Both the position numbers and the translations under genes were made by a program. The notes under the pieces are model-generated. The model was not told where the DNA came from. It saw only the letters and a program-made list of their open reading frames with translations, and ran no database searches. A stretch of 64,000 nt of DNA from Eunapius fragilis (Eukaryota; Porifera; Demospongiae; Spongillida; Spongillidae), in the NCBI GenBank assembly GCA_963681505.1, contig OY811971.1, forward strand, positions 669,501-733,500. Reading direction: 5' to 3'. Below, piece by piece: positions 11,780 to 23,106 of the stretch (its first letter is position 1; the number at the start of each line of letters is the position of its first letter).

Positions 11780-12788
11780 CAGGGTTGCCGAAAGTCAGGC
11801 CAGGGTCCGGCCTGTGACCTGAAGGTCAGGCCAGGGCTCCGGCCCGTGGCCTGAAAGGTCGACCCGAAAGATACAGTTATTAAATTTGATGTTAAAATTA
11901 TTAACCATTAATTTAAGAGACAAGTACACGTGACGCGCGTGACGTTTATTCATTCGTTAGCGCCGTCACTAGCGCTACGAATACAGCTTCAGGTGATTGT
12001 GGTGGGACTGGTGGCTCCTCTGTAGCAGATATATCCCATAAGCTTGTGTCTCCTATAAACCCAGACCGCTGGGTTTATAACACTGATGAGCTTATCAGGT
12101 ACCCGCAACGACGCAAACAACCCTCCGTGGTGTGGGCACATTTCAAATTGTACAAATGTCACGAAAAGAGAGGATATGAAGGGTTTGCTGACAAAGCTTG
12201 GTGAAACCGCTGCCACAAGCCCTTTGTCGAACGATATATATACGTAGAGAAGTTAAGGATGAGTTTGATGCTTGGCTTTCAGTTCCCGAAACACGACAAG
12301 TGAATGCTACTTCTCCTATAGATCATAGATAGAACTATCTATGCATTGATCTGCTTGCATGGTGGGAATTGCACGACTCGCGTTTTCCAAGAATTTGTAA
12401 GCTTGCAAGAAAGTACTAGCTTGGCCTCATCTGCACCATCTGAGCTGGTATTTTCTAGAGCCAAGCTTATTCAACAGCGTCAAAGATGGAATCTTCTTCC
12501 CCAGCGACTGGAGGCGTGTATAATGCTTAAGCACAATGCATGGGTGCGGAACTGTTAGATTAGTTACGTCTGGACCGGTCTCGGCGATCTGGTTCATCTG
12601 CGCAACTTACTGATGTATGCGGCATATCGTGTGACTGATTAATTCACAGTGATTGTATATAATCTTGAGATAATATTGTTTAATAATCTAATTACATCTT
12701 TAATAAGTGGCCTTTCAGGCCGGGTTCCGGCCTGAAGGTCAGGCCAGAAGGTCCGGCCTGAAAGGTCGGCCGGCCTTCGGCAACCCTG
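11780..12788 (+). mobile_element. hAT DNA transposon, internally deleted
   Basis: A 1,009-bp element with inverted tips CAGGGTTGCCGAA and TTCGGCAACCCTG, flanked by a perfect 8-bp duplication TTATCTGC (11772-11779 and 12789-12796), which is diagnostic of hAT. Subterminal zones are dense in short inverted GGCCTGAAGGTC / CAGGCC words at both ends, a likely transposase-binding array. The interior keeps two coding relics: a BED-finger-like stretch ('VVWAHFKLYKC', about 12120-12200) and the C-terminal dimerisation block ('SAPSELVFSRAKLI', 12408-12558). The catalytic middle is missing, so it is non-autonomous. Confidence 0.9.
12408..12558 (+). pseudogene. hAT transposase C-terminal dimerisation remnant
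   Basis: The frame reads SSAPSELVFSRAKLIQQ, then LLPQRLEACIMLKHNAW, the hAT family dimerisation pattern. It is an open fragment without the RNase H-like core. Confidence 0.75.
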
Positions 12789-13069
12789 TTATCTGCCTAC
12801 CTTAAAGATAATGGCATGGACGGCAGTGTCTGCATAAAATTTGAAGGTAGTTAAAGCTACTCTGCTGTACAAATTCATGCTTAGACAGTTGCCAAGGGGC
12901 TTGTTCGATATGTTTGGTGTGTAATTTTATTTTATAAGCTTGCTATAACTATGATTATGCAGACGAGAATATAGATGGGCTATCTTCTCAGGAACTTAAT
13001 GACCAGGAATTGAGAACACTGAGACAAAGGATTGGCGTCATTAAGAAGCTGCACTGGTTGAAGCGCTCG

Positions 13070-14742
13070 GTAAGCGTGTAAGCGTTAGTTACATGGTAGA
13101 ACTAGTCAATGTCAGTTTAGTATTTACAGGACTAAAGAATTAACGCGTCGTTTGCACGCACCCAGAAACGGCTCGCGATCCGCGTATATAAGGTTGGAAA
13201 GTATAATCAGTTGGTTTGAAATGAGTTATACGCCCAAGCGAAACCAACTAACCTTACTAAGTACCGCTCAGTTAAGCTTATTACTTTACCTTCTAGTTTC
13301 TGTCATAGTGTTGAATCAAGCGTTTACAACGACGTTAAATATTTACGTGGAATTTATGCACGAAGTACACGATAATAAGAGAATGTGAAATTGAAGTATA
13401 GCCCAAGTTCTTGATTGCAGCTTACAGAGCACATTACCCACTTGATCAAAGTTAATGTTATTGCACAGTACACATTACTGTTTAGTACATATACAACTGT
13501 TTACTATATCATAGTAGTCTTCATAGACCCCACAGTTCTACGTGTTTGCAAGGTAGACCATGTTTTATTGCCTATCCACAGTGGTGTAGGTCATTAGCTC
13601 CATGTGTGTGACCATAGCAACCAGTGATGTGTTGGTGAGGTAGTCACAACAGTCATTGGCTCCAAGGTGTCGCAACCATGGCATCCACAGTGATATATAT
13701 CAGAGAGGTAACTAAGCCTTATAGTAACCATAGCAACCCACATGTCACTGCTCAATGTGTGGCAACCATGGCAACCCACATTTTTCAGTTTCTACGCAAT
13801 AACTGTGCCACACCTGCATTCTTAATACAGTTTGAGGTACTTAAACTGAGTTAACTAGCTGCTTGCTGCATGTCATTAAGGATGTAATGGTTGGTTATAG
13901 TGTGCATGTGCAAGGCTTGGGCGTGTGCATTAGTACGTTCAGCTGCCAGTGAGATTTTCTTTTTTTTTTAAACTCCCTTTTCTCTATGGATGATGTGAAT
14001 TCTGGGTAGGATATGGCACGGTGCAAGTGGGTGGTGCCATATCAACTCACCAAACACTATGCCGCACATGCGTGCCAGTTACACCTCAAACCTTGGCCAA
14101 TGGGTTCAGTCTGGACGTGCAATAATAAAGAGTTAATTGTTAAAATAGCACACATTCTGTACTACTCAACACGTCTCTTTGCCACAACTTCAGCCATCAC
14201 TGCTTTATTTTATGCACGCAATATGTACCTCACCTTTATTGCATAATAAGGAATACTTCAACCTTCTCAATAGTATTCACATGGGCTCTCCCTTCTCATT
14301 ATTAGTGACTTCAAGTGTCAGTCTATGACTCACGCTTACTATATCCATGTCAACACATTAATCACAAGTGTGCTTGCCTTATTGTATCTATTAATAGTTG
14401 TAACTGTTACTGAAGTTGTTTCTGATTATCAGCTTCAAGTCATACTGATGAGCTGCATGCTACTGATTCCTAGAAATAAATTGTGTTCTCTAATTACAAT
14501 TTATGCTTTACAAGTAGTCAAAGAGATGAGGAAGCTGTGTAAGCGACTATTTCTAATAGGAATGTGAGAGAGTTTGTATAGGAGCAAAGTACATATTTGG
14601 CACCTTTGTATTTGTATTCCATTTTCAGGCCCACTAAATTGGCAGTTGACTTTTTCTAGGCTAGCATCGGAATGGGGGACATTGGTTGAAAGGTGTCTGG
14701 ATTCTATACATAATGTATGGTCAAATTTCTTCTATTTTGCAG
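13070..14742 (+). other. Large intron of the SAM-domain gene
   Basis: Bounded by the donor at 13070 and the acceptor at 14741-14742. Near 13608-13780 a degenerate repeat gives four ACCATAGCAACC / GCAACCATGGC words, which resemble RFX X-box half-sites. Nothing else is recognised. Confidence 0.45.
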
Positions 14743-14811
14743 CTTGAGTCTGAGCTGGACCTGATAACAGACAATAAAGACTTGATTAAGAAGAAGGCTA
14801 TGGAGAAGTGA

Positions 14812-15230
14812 AGGAATATTGTTCCAGCTGTCCCTAAATTCTCTGAATCTTTGACAGGAATGTCAGTGATACGTTGAAGGCAAATTAAGATGTTCACAAA
14901 TACATTTTTGCATGTTGTTTGATGTGTTTGCTCACATGTATGGACCACTTTTTGCCTTTATGGGCCATCAGCATAGTTGCAGTGTGAACGTGTATTTGTG
15001 TTTACATACACTAACCAGTTCTTCTTTTTGTAGATGATGAGGAGGATGACCTCTGCGACTTCACTCTACTGGTAAAACATCTTGGAATAGAAAGACACAA
15101 AATTCAAGGAAGATCCTATTGCCTTAAGTAGCATTTGAGAAATGCAAGGTATAGGTATTGCACATGTACATAATATCTAATTGTAATTGTGAAGCGTAAT
15201 CTAGAATGTCGTATACCTATGCATGATTGT
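14812..15230 (+). other. Downstream of the SAM-domain gene; possible extra exon
   Basis: At 15032-15076 an acceptor (CTTTTTGTAG) is followed by an acidic open stretch (DEEDDLCDFTLL) and then GTAAAA. It could be a further small exon or chance. Nothing else is seen. Confidence 0.25.
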
Positions 15231-15336
15231 GTTAAATAATGTACCAGGTGTCTTCCTACATGGGGTACATTTGTCTACCATGATGTGCAGAAAATGAAGT
15301 TTTACCAGTTTAAATTCCCTTTAAATTTGATGGTGC

Positions 15337-16190
15337 TGTCACGAAAATTTTGGTCCGCCGAAAATTATGGTCCCGGACCAAAATTTTTGGAAAAAATTGG
15401 TCCGGGCGGACCAATATTATCTGGAAATTTTGGTCCGGGTAAGTAAAAATTGGTCCGGGCCCTCCATGTTTACATGTAAAACAGACGAATCATCTCAAAC
15501 ACAACTCTAAACCCTGAACTCAGCTAGTGGGTGAATAGTAGGGTAGCTGCTTTTCTAAGCTACGAAGGCTACGGAACAGTAGGCCGGGTTCTGCGCGCCC
15601 CAGGTTAGCGGATTGGCCTTCCGGTCGCGATCGGACCAGTTCCCACTTGTTTTTTACAATTCATGTACACGTCATAAACAGTGATATTCACGGCTGCAGA
15701 CCTGCCTGGCCGGATCCCAGCTGCGCAGTTTGTCAGACCGGACCTAATTCCTGATGGATTTCATAAAATAATTAATTCCTCAGCTGACATCTTGTTCAGA
15801 ACTCTGCTTCGTCACAGGGGGAAACTATAGGCGCCCGATGCAACGCAAACGGGCCGCAAACCTCGTTACAAATATCTATGAATCGATCACCCGCAACAGC
15901 TCCATAACACAGCTAGAGCTGGAGTATATGTACAAACTGGTTTATCCATTTGGCGCTTCGCCCGGCCATCATGCCCTCGTGTATACAGCTAGCATACACT
16001 ACGATATCAAACTACTGTGTCTGGCTACGTGAAGCCTCTATAAACCGGCTGTAGGGCTACTTCCAACATCCGGACCAAAATTTTCAGCTCGGACCATGAT
16101 TTCTGGTAAGTTTGGTCCGGGCGGACCAAAATTTTCAGCGATAATTTTGGTCCCGGACCAAAATTACCGCGGACCAATTTTCCAGTGACA
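15337..16190. mobile_element. Palindromic TIR element with GGTCC arrays, 4-bp duplication
   Basis: Tips TGTCAC and GTGACA are flanked by GTGC at 15333-15336 and 16191-16194. The uninterrupted site is preserved in the opposite arm of the enclosing inverted repeat (GATGGTGCATGC in complement near 17110). About 100 bp at each end is packed with self-complementary words such as GGTCCGGGCGGACC and TGGTCCGGGACCA separated by AAAATTTT. The 850-bp core has no recognisable protein. It is a non-autonomous DNA transposon of unknown superfamily. Confidence 0.7.
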
Positions 16191-16380
16191 GTGCATGCAT
16201 GCTTGTTGTACAGGTCCTTTGGAGCTTGGCCCAAAATTGCTAAGCAACAATTATTTTCTCTAGTCCCAATTCAGAGCATCAACGTGAAGCAATTCAATAT
16301 GCTCTCCTGCATATCTCAATCGTTGCTTCACTTGACGCTCTGACTTGTGACCAGAGAAAAATAAGTATAGCTTGTACGAT

Positions 16381-16381
16381 G

Positions 16382-16410
<29 letters not shown>
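16381..16410 (+). repeat. Poly-G tract
   Basis: About 30 consecutive G. It is mirrored by a poly-C tract at 17038-17060 in the opposite arm of the inverted repeat. Confidence 0.95.
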
Positions 16411-16412
<2 letters not shown>

Positions 16413-17934
16413 AAGAAATCTGTATGGACCCCATCGTCCAATACTGTAAAGCTTGAAGAGAGGATTCTAAATCTGCTTTTAAAATAAAAATCTGATTTAA
16501 GAGAAAAAACATACGAGAGATATAAAAACGAGGGTGTAGGGGGTACCACCCTATGCCCCCTACATTTTTCTATCTTTTTTGTTTCGCTTCAGATTCACAT
16601 GGGATTGACATAGATCGATTCACCGAAGTGAAAGTAGGTTGTTAGGACCGAAGTACAACGTGTAAACACTCGCTAAAACCTTGAGCATGTTTTAACCCAG
16701 TAATTAAACCCACCACACGTATCTCGGAAACGGCCGGGTTAAAACGTTAACTACATCGTTCTAGATTTTAACGAGGGTCTAAAAATTGCACTTGGGTGCT
16801 AATGAGATACTTTCACTGCGAGGAATCGATCGGTGTGACTCCCATGTGAATCTGAAGCGAAAAAAAAAAGCAATAAAATGTAAGGGGCGTAGGGTGGTAC
16901 CCCCTACGCCCTCTATTTTAAATCCCACGTATGTTTTTTCTCTTAAGTCAGATTTTTATTTTAAAAGCAGATTTGTAATCCTCTCTTCAAGCTCTACAGT
17001 ATTGGACGATGGGGTCCAGTCCATACAGATTTCTTTGCCCCCCCCCCCCCCCCCCCCCCACCCCTCGAGCTTGTATGGCAATTTCAGGCCAAGGTTTGGA
17101 CCTGTACAACGAGCATGCACCATCAAATGTAAAAAAAGATGTCAACTGGCAGAAGTTTATTTCTGGACACCACAGTAGATAAATGTACCACCATGAGGAT
17201 GCCATTAGGCATCAATCGTCAGTTGGCAGCAACAATACTGTGTAACATGCAATTAGCACATTGAATGCAAGATTACTTGCATTTGTCACACTCATATGAG
17301 TTCAGGGATCAAAGGGATTAATTAGTGCACAATAAGTTTTAGGAACATATATAACTCCTGACAGGTCATCATTTTTTTGTTGACATACATGGAGATAAAT
17401 TATCGTGTTATGGCAATGTAACAACGTGGCAGCGATGGTGTTATGGTTACCTTGATCATATGGTAGTAACAGATAATCCTGATGAGCTTGTAGTGCATCG
17501 TGCTAAGATGACAGCCCCATGGTTTGTAGCATTTGGATAGCCTTTTACATCATCGTTGAAGGCATCGTCTTGTGTGAAACATCAACATTTGTCACGGGGA
17601 TGTGCTTGTGGTTTGCTTCTCACTATGTATTCAATTTAAAGCATTGCAAGTCCCTTTAAGAGCTTTGTCTATTTCTTCAAGAATTTGTGTTCAAGCTTCC
17701 TCAAGAAACAAAAAAAACTGCAACATATCTGACATCAAGCAGTGACATAATGAAATATGTGACTAGCTGACTGACTTTACTATATGTACTTTATGCTGCT
17801 GATTTTGTGCTTGATTATTTCATTTGCATACTTGTCTGATGTAACATTATGCTGTGCATGGGGTTTAAATATAAAAGCTAAAACAATTTACTCGACAGCA
17901 AATTTGTCAAAATGGGTACTTTAAATAAATCAAA

Positions 17935-18330
17935 TGGCACAATTATTCTTATCTTGACCAATCCTTTGTTATATCAACTATCCAGATGCAAAGTTAAAAT
18001 GAAACTTACATTAAATATAGTTATCTTTAACTAATCCTTTATTATATCAACTACCTGTAAAGTTAAAATTGCTTATTAAAAAGCTCAAATGTACAATTAT
18101 TGTAGTCATTTTAACTGATCCTTTATTTATTATATCAATTAACCATCAAGGTAAAATTACTTATGAAATTTACAATAATTCTAGTCATTATAACTAATCC
18201 TTTATTTATTATATCAATTACCTGTAAAGTTAAAGTAATTTTTTTAAAAAGCTCAAATGTACAATAATTATGGTCATTTAAACTAATCGTTATATCAACA
18301 ACCTAGGTATAAAGTTAAAATTGTCGTTTA
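17935..18330. repeat. AT-rich tandem repeat, about 85-bp unit
   Basis: Four to five diverged copies of a unit containing CTAATCCTTTATTATATCAA, given here as CTAATCCTTT and TTATATCAA, followed by AAAGTTAAAATT and AAGCTCAAATGTACAAT. It lies between an unidentified stretch and the ISL2EU transposase remnant. Confidence 0.7.
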
Positions 18331-18475
18331 AAAAAGCTGTACTTTTAACAACAGGTTAATAATTATTTCAATGACTGTTAATACTGTTAAAACAACATTT
18401 TAAACTGTTACCTCAGTTTCAATTGTTTTAACCATTTAAGAATACGTTATTTCAACAAATTTTTTTCTAGTATGG

Positions 18476-18930
18476 CCAGACAGAGAGATTGTTTGCCGAT
18501 ATTTGCCAGAATGTTCAAGCCTGCCTTTACATGAGCAATATGCATTATAGATTGCTCTGAAATTTTTATCCAACGTCCATGATCACTAGATGCCAGATCT
18601 CAAACCTATTCTTCATACAAAGGGCACAATACGGTCAATTTCTTCTTAGCAATCAATCCAAAAGGAACTCTTGTGTGTTTAGAGTGGATGGGTATCTGAT
18701 AAGCGCCTTACAACTGAATGTGGTTTTTTTGCGACAGGTGACATGGTTCTTGCTGATAGGGATTTGATATTGCTGATAAACTTGCACTGTGTGGTGCATC
18801 CCTTTCAATTCCATCCTTTACAAAGGGAAACGATCAATTGTCTCAAGCAGAAGTTGAAAGCTCTAGGCAGCTCTCACGATTACGTTACACACAGAAAGAT
18901 CCATTGGAAGATTATAGAATTATAGTATAC
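18476..18930 (+). pseudogene. ISL2EU / DDE_Tnp_4-type transposase remnant
   Basis: Successive frames spell family blocks: WPDREIV at 18476, then IIDCSEIFIQRP, DARSQTYSSYKGHNTVNF and LLAINPKGTL, then DMVLADR/GFDI, then ASLSIPSFTKGNDQLSQ and VESSRQLSRLR. These follow the order of the catalytic domain of THAP/ISL2EU transposases, including the first Asp (IIDC) and second Asp (LADRG). Stops and frame shifts separate them, so no product is expected. The upstream THAP part is not seen next to it. Confidence 0.7.
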
Positions 18931-19116
18931 TAAGTTCAACACTACCAGTTTCTATCGTAAAACATCTACCGATGTTAGTTATGCTACTGTTGAATAATAC
19001 TTATCACATGTGCTGCCTTATCGAATCTTCATTCTTGTTTAGTGTAACTTGAATCATGTACATACTCATGCATGGTATGTTCATCAATTTACAACTAGCG
19101 TACAATTACATATACT

Positions 19117-20900
19117 TTGCAACATTACATCTTGAAGAGCACCACTCACCCTTGGGAGGGAATAGCAGCCCCACACATGAAAAATGGTACCATTGTATGG
19201 TACATGTTGGGTTATCACATAACACCATTTCACCATGTTCGATGTTTTGGCAGAAACAGAATTTATCATCACTATGGTGAAGAACACTCTCTTCTAAACA
19301 TCTTGGCAAATAGTGTGTCACATAAAACACTGACAGTTTTGGAGAAATCTTTTCCCAAAAGCATTTGTCTCTCTATATATGTTGAATTAACAGTCCTTTC
19401 GTTGTCCACACAACAATATCACAGAATTGTTTATCACATATGTTTAGCTGACCTTGAACCTGTGTATAGTATTTGTGTGTGGTGCATAGTCCATGTTGCT
19501 TTAGAAAGAACTTTGGTTTCGTGTTTGGGTCATGGTCTTTGATTGAGTATGGACAATTCCTTCACCACAACAACCACAAAGTGTAACATCAACCTGGACT
19601 GGCACCAAAATATGGATATGCAGGATTCACTAATAGTCCAGAAGTGCGACATTCAAATTTTGTATGAGTAGAAGCCATCTTTTGTGTATAAATGTCTCTT
19701 GCCTTGCTTTCACTAGCAATACCCCAGTTGATAGCAGGTAGTATAGTTAGATCATTTGGTTTCAAATGCCTTTAAACCAACAAAACAGCATTCCCTTGTT
19801 AATGCCTAAAGACATCATGAAAAAGTGATGCAGTCAAGTGCCCTCTTCGTTGGTGGTGCCATTCCATGCGTTCTCGCTGTAGCTTTGTATGCTTTCAATC
19901 ATCTCAGCACCTTCATTAGATAGCTTTGTGCTACCAAACTTGTTGTGCCATTTCTTCATATGATTGGCGATTAGTAAACAGAGTATTAAACAGTTTGATT
20001 GGTGTGTCAGGTAACTTGCTGATCAATGGTGCTACCTGCTGTCATGATGGACCAGCTGCAGAAGTTGACAACACTTTTGCTGAACTAAAAACTACAAGTC
20101 GGTAACGATGATTGTGCTGTGGCTGTGATTGCAGTTAGATCTAGTTAAGAGGTACGAATGTCATCTGCATTGGAAGAAGAGAGTGGAATACAAGAGATAT
20201 GCAAGCATCAAGGATGACTTCATGGAGAGACTGTAAAAGTGATACCTATGAAAGCATCGATATATCAGTGGCATGTGATGCAAAAAAACTGGACTGGAAA
20301 TGTAATGTACTGGATGTTGTTTGATCTTGACCAGCATCTTTACTATAGGAATGGTTTCACAAAATCGATGTCAATTACCATTGCTGGCCGTACCTATAAT
20401 TGTATAGAGTAATGCAAAAGAATTGCACCATAATAAATGCTGCTTGCATGATGATCAACTAGCTTGTTACTCTACCTTATCAACGTAACTCTGGTTCCGA
20501 ATACATGGCCTAGATGTGCAAGATGGATTGTTGTAACTAACCAACAAGCAACTTCAATCTTGAAAAGCAAAGCAGCAACATGGCTGTAAACTTCACCTAA
20601 CCTGTAAGGGCAAACATATCCATCATCCATCATGTTTTTTAAGCTTGCATGACATTCTTTGGCATGCAAAATGACTTACCCAGCCATGCAAGAGCATTGT
20701 GCAATTTCCACAAAGCTGTTTTTACGATTGATGATGGATGATCCATGCTTCGTTTGGATTATCTATAGCTCTTTGGCTGGGGTTCACTTTAGCTTTTAGA
20801 ATGCAAAACCGGGAGCTATAGCCACTGGTTCCAGTACTACTGCCATCGTAATAAAAAACTGTGCGGACATACCCATTAAAGAAGTAGTTATACGCCTCTA
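19117..20900 (-). pseudogene. SWIM - YqaJ nuclease - PHD finger gene remnant
   Basis: Read on the minus strand from 20900 down. Near 20870-20720 the frame gives LKAKVNPSQRAID and NEAWII, then CSCMAG at an exon end with donor GTAAGT (about 20680). After a short intron (acceptor CCCTTACAG), LGEVYSHVAALLFKIEVA completes a SWIM zinc finger. From about 19790 come LPAINWGIASESKARDIY, then ECRTSGLLVNP and YPYFGASP, the YqaJ exonuclease core, followed by YYTQVQGQLNI-like and WTTKGLLIQHI-like blocks. At 19265-19117 a PHD finger follows: CFCQNIEHGEMVLCD, WYHFSCVGL, PKGEWCSSRC. Several frame breaks. In ISL2EU transposons such a nuclease accompanies the transposase; the PHD may bind histone tails (inference). 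Confidence 0.7.
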
Positions 20901-21490
20901 AGGACTTGTACGCCCTGCAAGAATGGAATCCACTAAATAGGAGTACAGGTCACCAAACTCCAACGTGGGCCATGCATCTTGTTACATCTTCGATCCAAAG
21001 CCCTTGATCAATTCTATAAGGGTCTGGAAGAGTAACTCCACTGATTTTCAGCTTCTCAGTGTAGCGTTTTTGAGGCTTTCACGGAAGTGAAGAAAGATAC
21101 GCACTGATCTGCATCGCCATGTTATCATACCTTTTTTTTTCTCTCGACAACATGGGGGAAGGGTGCGTTGTCATAAACATCCGAGCATGATAATTCTATT
21201 TAGTGCCGTGGAAGATGCTACCGCCACAACAGCTTGTTCTGTACTCTTGTAGAGTACGGTTTTACTTTGTCTTGCGTATATGTGCTTTGATGCCAATAGG
21301 GTTGCCACGTATGGAAGTTGTCAAGCGCATCGATGAAGCTAATGAGACGCACCCTGTGACTGGCAGGTGGAGACTTGTAATTCAAATTATCAGTGGTAAG
21401 CAAGTAGTTTGTAAGCAAGTACTTTGGGGTGGTAAGTACACCAGAACACCATTACGTGCCGTTGAAGGATAATTCTATACGTTAGAGTGT
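20900..21490. other. Intergenic between the ISL2EU remnant and the minisatellite
   Basis: No gene recognised. The direct repeat GATAATTCTAT occurs at about 21188 and 21468, next to GTGCCGT words, and may mark an old insertion. Confidence 0.35.
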
Positions 21491-21494
21491 CAAG

Positions 21495-22735
21495 TTCATT
21501 GCTATGGATAGGGGTGTTGAGATGTATGTGTGCATTGCTATGGTTGTGCGCTGGGGTGTTGAGGGGGATGTGTGTGCTGGGGGTGTTGAGGGGGATGTGT
21601 GTGCTGGGGTGTTGAGGTGGATGTGTGCGCTGGGGTGCTGAGGTGGATGTGTGCGCTGGGGTGTTGAGGGGGATGTGTGTGCTGGGGGTGTTGAAGGGGA
21701 TGTGTGTGCTGGGGTGTTGAGGGGGATGTGTGCGCTGGAGTGTTGAGGTGGATGTGTGCGCTGGGGTGTTGAGGTTCATGTGTGTGCTGGGGTGTTGAGG
21801 TGGATGTGTGTGCTGGGGTGTTGAGGGGGATGTGTGTGCTGGGGGTGTTGAGGGGGGTGTGTGTGCTGGGGTGTTGAGGTGGATGTGTGTGCTGGGGTGT
21901 TGAGGAGGATGTGTGTGCTGGGGTGTTGAGGGAGATGTGTGCTCTGGGGGGTTGAGGGGGATGTGTGTGCTGGGGTGTTGAGGGGGAGTGTGCGCTGAGG
22001 GTATTGAGGGGATGTGCGCTGGAGGTTTTGAGGGAGATGTGTGAATACCTATTGGTGTGCGCTGGGGGTATTGAAGGAGATTTGAGCATTGGGGGTGTCG
22101 AACGGGATGTGTGAATACCTATGGGTGTGCACTTGGGGTGTTGAGGGGGTGTGTGTGCATACCTGTGCGCTGGGGGTGTTGAGGGGGGGGGGGGTGTGCA
22201 TACCTGTGTGCTGGGGGTGTTGAGGGGGGTGTCTACATACCTATGGGTGTGTACTGGGGGTATTGAGGGGTATGTGTACATACCTATGGATGTGCGCTGG
22301 GGGTGTTGACCGGGACGAGTGCGCTGGGGGTGTTGAGGGAGATGTTTTTGCACTGGGGGTGTTGAGGGGGATGTGTGCGCTGGGGGTGTTGACGGGGATG
22401 AGTGCGCTGGGGGTGTTGAGGGAGATGTGTGCACTGAGTGTGTTGAGGGGGATGTGTGTGCAGGGGTGTTGAGGGGGATGTGTTCACTGAGGGTGTTGAG
22501 GGGGATGTGTGCGCTGGGGGTGTTGAGGGGGATGTGTGCGCTGGGGTGGGGGTGTTGAGGGGTGTGTGCCCTGGGGGTGTTGAAGGGGATGTGTTCACTG
22601 AGGTTGTTGAAGGGGATGTGTTCACTGAGGGTGTTGAGGGTGTGTGTGCATACCTATGGCTGTGCGCTGAAGGTGCTGTGGGGGAAGTTTACATAGTTAT
22701 GTGTGTGCGCTGGGGGTGTTGAGGGAATACCTATG
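21495..22735. repeat. G-rich minisatellite, about 26-27-bp unit
   Basis: More than 40 variants of GGGTGTTGAGGGGGATGTGT followed by GCGCTG or similar, including a second register with ACCTATGGGTGTGC inserts after about 22040. The strand asymmetry (G on +) is extreme. Open frames of up to 298 codons on - (His/Thr/Pro/Ser repeats) arise because the unit contains no stop. Confidence 0.9.
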
Positions 22736-22954
22736 TATTTCTTCCAACCACAGGTAGCAATTTGAAATGGCAACAACTCATCATCTAAATGAATGCTATG
22801 TCACACCGATGTTGAACGTATGCCATATACTGGCTCCTACCACTGCTATCAATGTCATTGTCTGGTCTGTGCTTCCTTTTGCGTTCAACAATGCACTCTG
22901 CATCTACATGTATGGTATGTTGTATGTATTGCATATTCAAAGAGTTTACCATCC

Positions 22955-23106
22955 TCATTTTCCTGTTCAAGGTCGCTGAATTCATCATCACTCCCTGACA
23001 TAGCAGGCTCGTCAGGGTCACTACAATAGCTCTCAAGGGCATTGTCATCCTTGTCAAGAAGTTCTATAACGTCTTCGCGGTTCATCCTGCGCGAGCACTT
23101 CGCCAT
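22955..23106 (-). pseudogene. Acidic N-terminal exon, possibly piggyBac-like
   Basis: The ATG at 23106 (minus) starts MAKCSRRMNREDVIELL, followed by a very acidic stretch rich in Asp/Glu/Ser and ending at a donor-like GTAAAC near 22955. Short acidic N-termini of this look are common in piggyBac-derived transposases, but no catalytic domain follows. A similar start (MATRRWTFSAEEVEVMLDD) lies 325 bp upstream at about 23431. Confidence 0.3.

Larger units (their letters stand above)
11744..14811 (+). pseudogene. SAM-domain gene, first visible exon split by a hAT insertion
   Basis: Four pieces read in one consistent frame: 11744-11779, 12797-12846 (donor GTAGTT), 12963-13069 (acceptor ATTATGCAG, donor GTAAGC) and 14743-14811 (acceptor TTTTGCAG, stop TGA). 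Ignoring the insert, the first two pieces form one exon. The product resembles a sterile alpha motif: 'LWTEELSAYLKDNGM', then 'DENIDGLSSQELND' and 'LRQRIGVIKK', followed by a short charged tail (LESELDLITDNKDLIKKK). SAM domains mediate protein-protein interaction. The 5' part of the gene is not visible. The hAT inserted inside the SAM coding exon, so unless it is spliced out this allele should be inactive. The clean splice sites elsewhere suggest the loss is recent. Confidence 0.6.
15235..17200. repeat. Large diverged inverted repeat (foldback-type element)
   Basis: The left arm (about 15235-16637) and right arm (about 16810-17200) are reverse complements over several blocks: GTACATTTGTCTACC / its complement near 17185, TTTGATGGTG / CACCATCAAA, GTTGTACAGGTCC, CTGTATGGACCCCATCG, AAAATAAAAATCTGA, TCACATGGGA and GTGAAAGTA. 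The loop is about 16638-16809. Both arms hold a G or C homopolymer (16381-16410; 17038-17060). The left arm is longer because another palindromic element (15337-16190) sits in it. No transposase is seen. Confidence 0.75.
18476..20900. mobile_element. Decayed ISL2EU-type transposon (transposase plus convergent YqaJ gene)
   Basis: Two remnant genes face each other: a DDE_Tnp_4-like transposase on + (18476-18930) and a SWIM-YqaJ-PHD protein on - (about 19117-20900). From memory, ISL2EU elements pair an IS4-like transposase with a YqaJ-type nuclease gene, so I read this as one element. Both genes carry several frame changes and stops, so it is old. Tips were not identified. Confidence 0.6.

Noticed and set aside
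21538-22434. 298-codon minus open frame rich in His/Thr/Pro/Ser
   Set aside because: It is the translation of the G-rich minisatellite, which lacks stops in several frames on both strands. There is no non-repetitive domain.
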